In this document: in pieces, positions 5,882-6,559 of the stretch | Position numbering within the stretch: position 1 is the first letter of the stretch | Layout of the letters: each line of letters begins with the position of its first letter | NCBI GenBank assembly: GCA_963635575.1 | Contig: CAVHFU010000057.1 | Span: forward strand, 1-6,559 | DNA length: 6,559 nt | Source of the DNA: RGIG9151 sp963635575 | Lineage (GTDB): Bacteria > Bacillota > Clostridia > TANB77 > RGIG9151 | Reading direction: 5' to 3' | Program-made: the position numbers and the translations under genes | The notes under the pieces: generated by a model | Seen by the model: only the letters and a program-made list of their open reading frames with translations | Databases searched by the model: none | Told to the model about the DNA's origin: nothing

Positions 5882-6035
5882 TAAGTGCTCAACCTTAAAT
5901 TAGGATTAAAAACAACAGTGGGAAAGTAGTCTCCTACTCAGCCGCCCCAGCCATTGATTTTTACATAGCTTAGCTTGGCTACTGTAAATAGCCATACGTT
6001 GTAGTTAAAACACTACATTCAGACTTTAGCACTTA
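5882..6035 (-). ncRNA. Candidate structured RNA element between rpmJ and rpsM (no family recognised)
   Basis: The 225-base gap contains a segment closed by an 8-bp perfect helix, TAAGTGCT (6028-6035, including the rpmJ stop codon) with AGCACTTA (5882-5889). Inside are three hairpins. The first is TGTAGT/ACTACA (6000-6017). The second is TGGCTA/TAGCCA (5976-5994). The third is a long arm at 5907-5963: TAAAAA, CAATGG and TGGGG on the 5' side, separated by single bulged bases, pair with TCCCA, CTGTTG and TTTTTA. The arm is topped by GAGTAG/CTACTT closing a GAGA (GNRA-type) tetraloop. A competing pairing (AGCCA at 5976-5980 with TGGCT of the long arm) exists, so a switch is conceivable. No known riboswitch signature matched. 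It may be a leader for rpsM and downstream genes, or a small inserted repeat. Confidence 0.5.
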
Positions 6036-6146
6036 GCCTTGTCTTTGTTTGTGCTTAGGGTTTTCACAGATAACTCTAAGAGTACCCTTTCTTCTGATAA
6101 ATTTGCATTTTTCGCAAATTTTCTTAACTGATGGTCTTACTTTCAT
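6033..6146 (-). CDS. rpmJ: 50S ribosomal protein L36, zinc-binding form
   Basis: L36 is the smallest 50S protein and binds 23S rRNA. The 37-residue translation begins MKVRPSVKKICEKCKFIRR and ends ENPKHKQRQG. Cys11, Cys14, Cys27 and His32 form the zinc-ribbon ligands of the C+ type. The length is normal. It lies 40 bases after infA in the usual infA-rpmJ order. The start has three ATGs in a row, five bases apart (ATGAA repeated). Only the third opens the L36 frame; the first two each give a two-codon frame ending in TGA. A GAGAGG ribosome binding site is 11 bases before the true start. Its stop codon forms part of the closing helix of the downstream RNA candidate. Confidence 0.98.
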   Translation of the reverse strand: MKVRPSVKKICEKCKFIRRKGTLRVICENPKHKQRQG

Positions 6147-6186
6147 TTCATTTCATTCCTCTCTGTTTCTAAATTGAAGTGCAAAT

Positions 6187-6405
6187 TTACTTTGCTCTCC
6201 ATGTGATTCTTCCACGAGTTAAGTCATATGGAGATAACTCCAATTTAACTTTGTCTCCCGGCAAAATCTTAATGAAATTCATGCGTAGCTTACCTGAAAT
6301 ATGGGCAAGAATTTTGTGACCATTTTCAAGTTCTACTTGGAACATCGCATTAGGCAAAGCCTCGAGGACTGTTCCTTCAACTTCTATGACATCTTCCTTA
6401 GCCAT
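6187..6405 (-). CDS. infA: Translation initiation factor IF-1
   Basis: IF-1 binds the 30S A site and assists IF-2 and IF-3 during initiation. The 72-residue protein is a single OB-fold domain, from MAKEDVIEVEG through HISGKLRMNFIKILPGDKV (about 35-53) to the conserved end SPYDLTRGRITWRAK. The start is the ATG at 6405: it gives the exact family length and has a GGAGG ribosome binding site 5 bases upstream. A TTG at 6417 in the same frame overlaps that ribosome binding site and is not credible as a start. It is the first gene of the operon and has its own strong promoter. In many Firmicutes infA is preceded by adk and map and read from the S10/spc promoters. Here an IS end lies about 130 bases upstream instead. 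Confidence 0.98.
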   Translation of the reverse strand: MAKEDVIEVEGTVLEALPNAMFQVELENGHKILAHISGKLRMNFIKILPGDKVKLELSPYDLTRGRITWRAK

Positions 6406-6447
6406 AAAAACCTCCAAATATCGTTAAAATTTTAATTCAACTTAGTA

Positions 6448-6476
6448 AGTATATCATTGTAACCATATTTTGTCAA
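6448..6476 (-). promoter_or_regulatory. Strong SigA-type promoter for the infA-rplQ operon
   Basis: On the minus strand, a perfect -35 TTGACA (6471-6476) and a TATACT -10 box (6448-6453) are 17 bases apart. The -10 is preceded by TGA, giving an extended -10. Runs of A and T just upstream (about 6477-6497) look like an UP element. Predicted transcription start is near 6441, with a leader of about 36 bases. The promoter lies about 60 bases inside the IS terminal repeat, so it belongs to the chromosome and not to the IS. Confidence 0.88.
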
Positions 6477-6508
6477 CACATTTTTAAAACTTTTTTGTGG
6501 GGCTTATG

Positions 6509-6545
6509 ATTAATTTTTGATAAAATCCTATATATTAATTTTTGA
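6509..6545. repeat. 12-base direct repeat spanning the IS boundary
   Basis: ATTAATTTTTGA occurs at 6509-6520 and again at 6534-6545, 25 bases apart. The second copy overlaps the IS terminal repeat and continues AAATGTCC. The first, outside the IS, continues TAAAATCC, so resemblance extends weakly to 20 bases. It may be a degenerate second copy of the IS end or chance in AT-rich DNA. Confidence 0.5.
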
Positions 6546-6553
6546 AAATGTCC
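6536..6553. repeat. IS terminal inverted repeat (right copy in window)
   Basis: TAATTTTTGAAAATGTCC is the exact reverse complement of 365-382. The interior of this element lies to the right of the window. An 18-base exact match at the two extremities of the window, one beside a transposase gene, is far above chance even in AT-rich DNA. Confidence 0.75.
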
Positions 6554-6559
6554 CAAATA
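6536..6559. mobile_element. End of a second IS copy (partial; runs off the right edge)
   Basis: Only the terminal repeat and six further bases are visible, so the element is identified by its match to the left-hand IS end. No transposase sequence is in view. Differences just inside the repeat suggest this is the opposite end to the one at the left edge. That would put both copies in the same orientation, which is inference. Confidence 0.6.

Noticed and set aside
5869..5897. Possible internal promoter before rpsM: GATAAT with TTAAGG 17 bases upstream on the minus strand.
   Set aside because: The -35 matches only three of six positions, and the -10 overlaps the stem of the pseudoknot candidate. 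Too weak to call.
5900..5970. Possible cobalamin- or TPP-type riboswitch, from short matches such as GGGGCGGCTGAG and GAGTAGGAGACTAC.
   Set aside because: The matches are short and in the wrong context. The other conserved blocks of those riboswitches are absent, and a metabolite switch before rpsM would make little sense.
6406..6417. Upstream TTG start for infA, adding four residues.
   Set aside because: The TTG overlaps the ribosome binding site that serves the ATG at 6405, and the ATG gives the exact 72-residue IF-1.

Overview
The window is AT-rich bacterial chromosomal DNA, and its gene content and order point to a low-GC Gram-positive of the Clostridia type. It has the ribosomal alpha-operon order infA-rpmJ-rpsM-rpsK-rpsD-rpoA-rplQ, S4 and L36 in their zinc-binding (cysteine-containing) forms, a 315-residue RNA polymerase alpha subunit, strong GGAGG-type ribosome binding sites and A/T-rich spacers. 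I do not try to name a genus.

Layout, read in the direction of transcription (minus strand, right to left). At the far right (6536-6559) the window enters an insertion-sequence-like end. Next comes a near-consensus SigA promoter (6448-6476) that drives infA (IF-1), rpmJ (L36), rpsM (S13), rpsK (S11), rpsD (S4), rpoA (alpha) and rplQ (L17). A strong intrinsic terminator (2801-2832) closes this operon. A second near-consensus promoter (2727-2755) starts a three-gene operon: a RelQ/RelP-like small (p)ppGpp synthetase, a class I SAM-dependent RNA-type methyltransferase and a RluA-family pseudouridine synthase. It ends in a hairpin at 407-448. At the far left, on the plus strand, is the 3' end of a DDE-type transposase gene. 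A terminator-like hairpin and a terminal repeat follow it, and the repeat matches the right-hand one over 18 bases in inverted orientation.

How the genes fit together. The right two thirds encode translation initiation, small- and large-subunit proteins and the transcription enzyme's assembly subunit. The left operon encodes a stress-alarmone synthetase and two enzymes expected to modify RNA. The two blocks are neighbours but appear to be transcribed separately.

Most unusual point. The 225-base gap between rpmJ and rpsM is much longer than the other gaps in the operon (13-42 bases). It can be folded by hand into a closed multi-branched RNA of about 154 bases (5882-6035), whose closing helix includes the rpmJ stop codon. 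An H-type pseudoknot candidate (5835-5874) follows just upstream of the rpsM ribosome binding site. I recognise no named RNA family in it. It is a candidate cis-regulatory RNA, by position an analogue of the S4-binding leader of the E. coli alpha operon; the main alternative is a small inserted repeat.

The second notable point is that the whole chromosomal segment is bracketed by matching IS ends. One of them sits directly upstream of infA, where the spc-operon genes adk and map would normally be expected.
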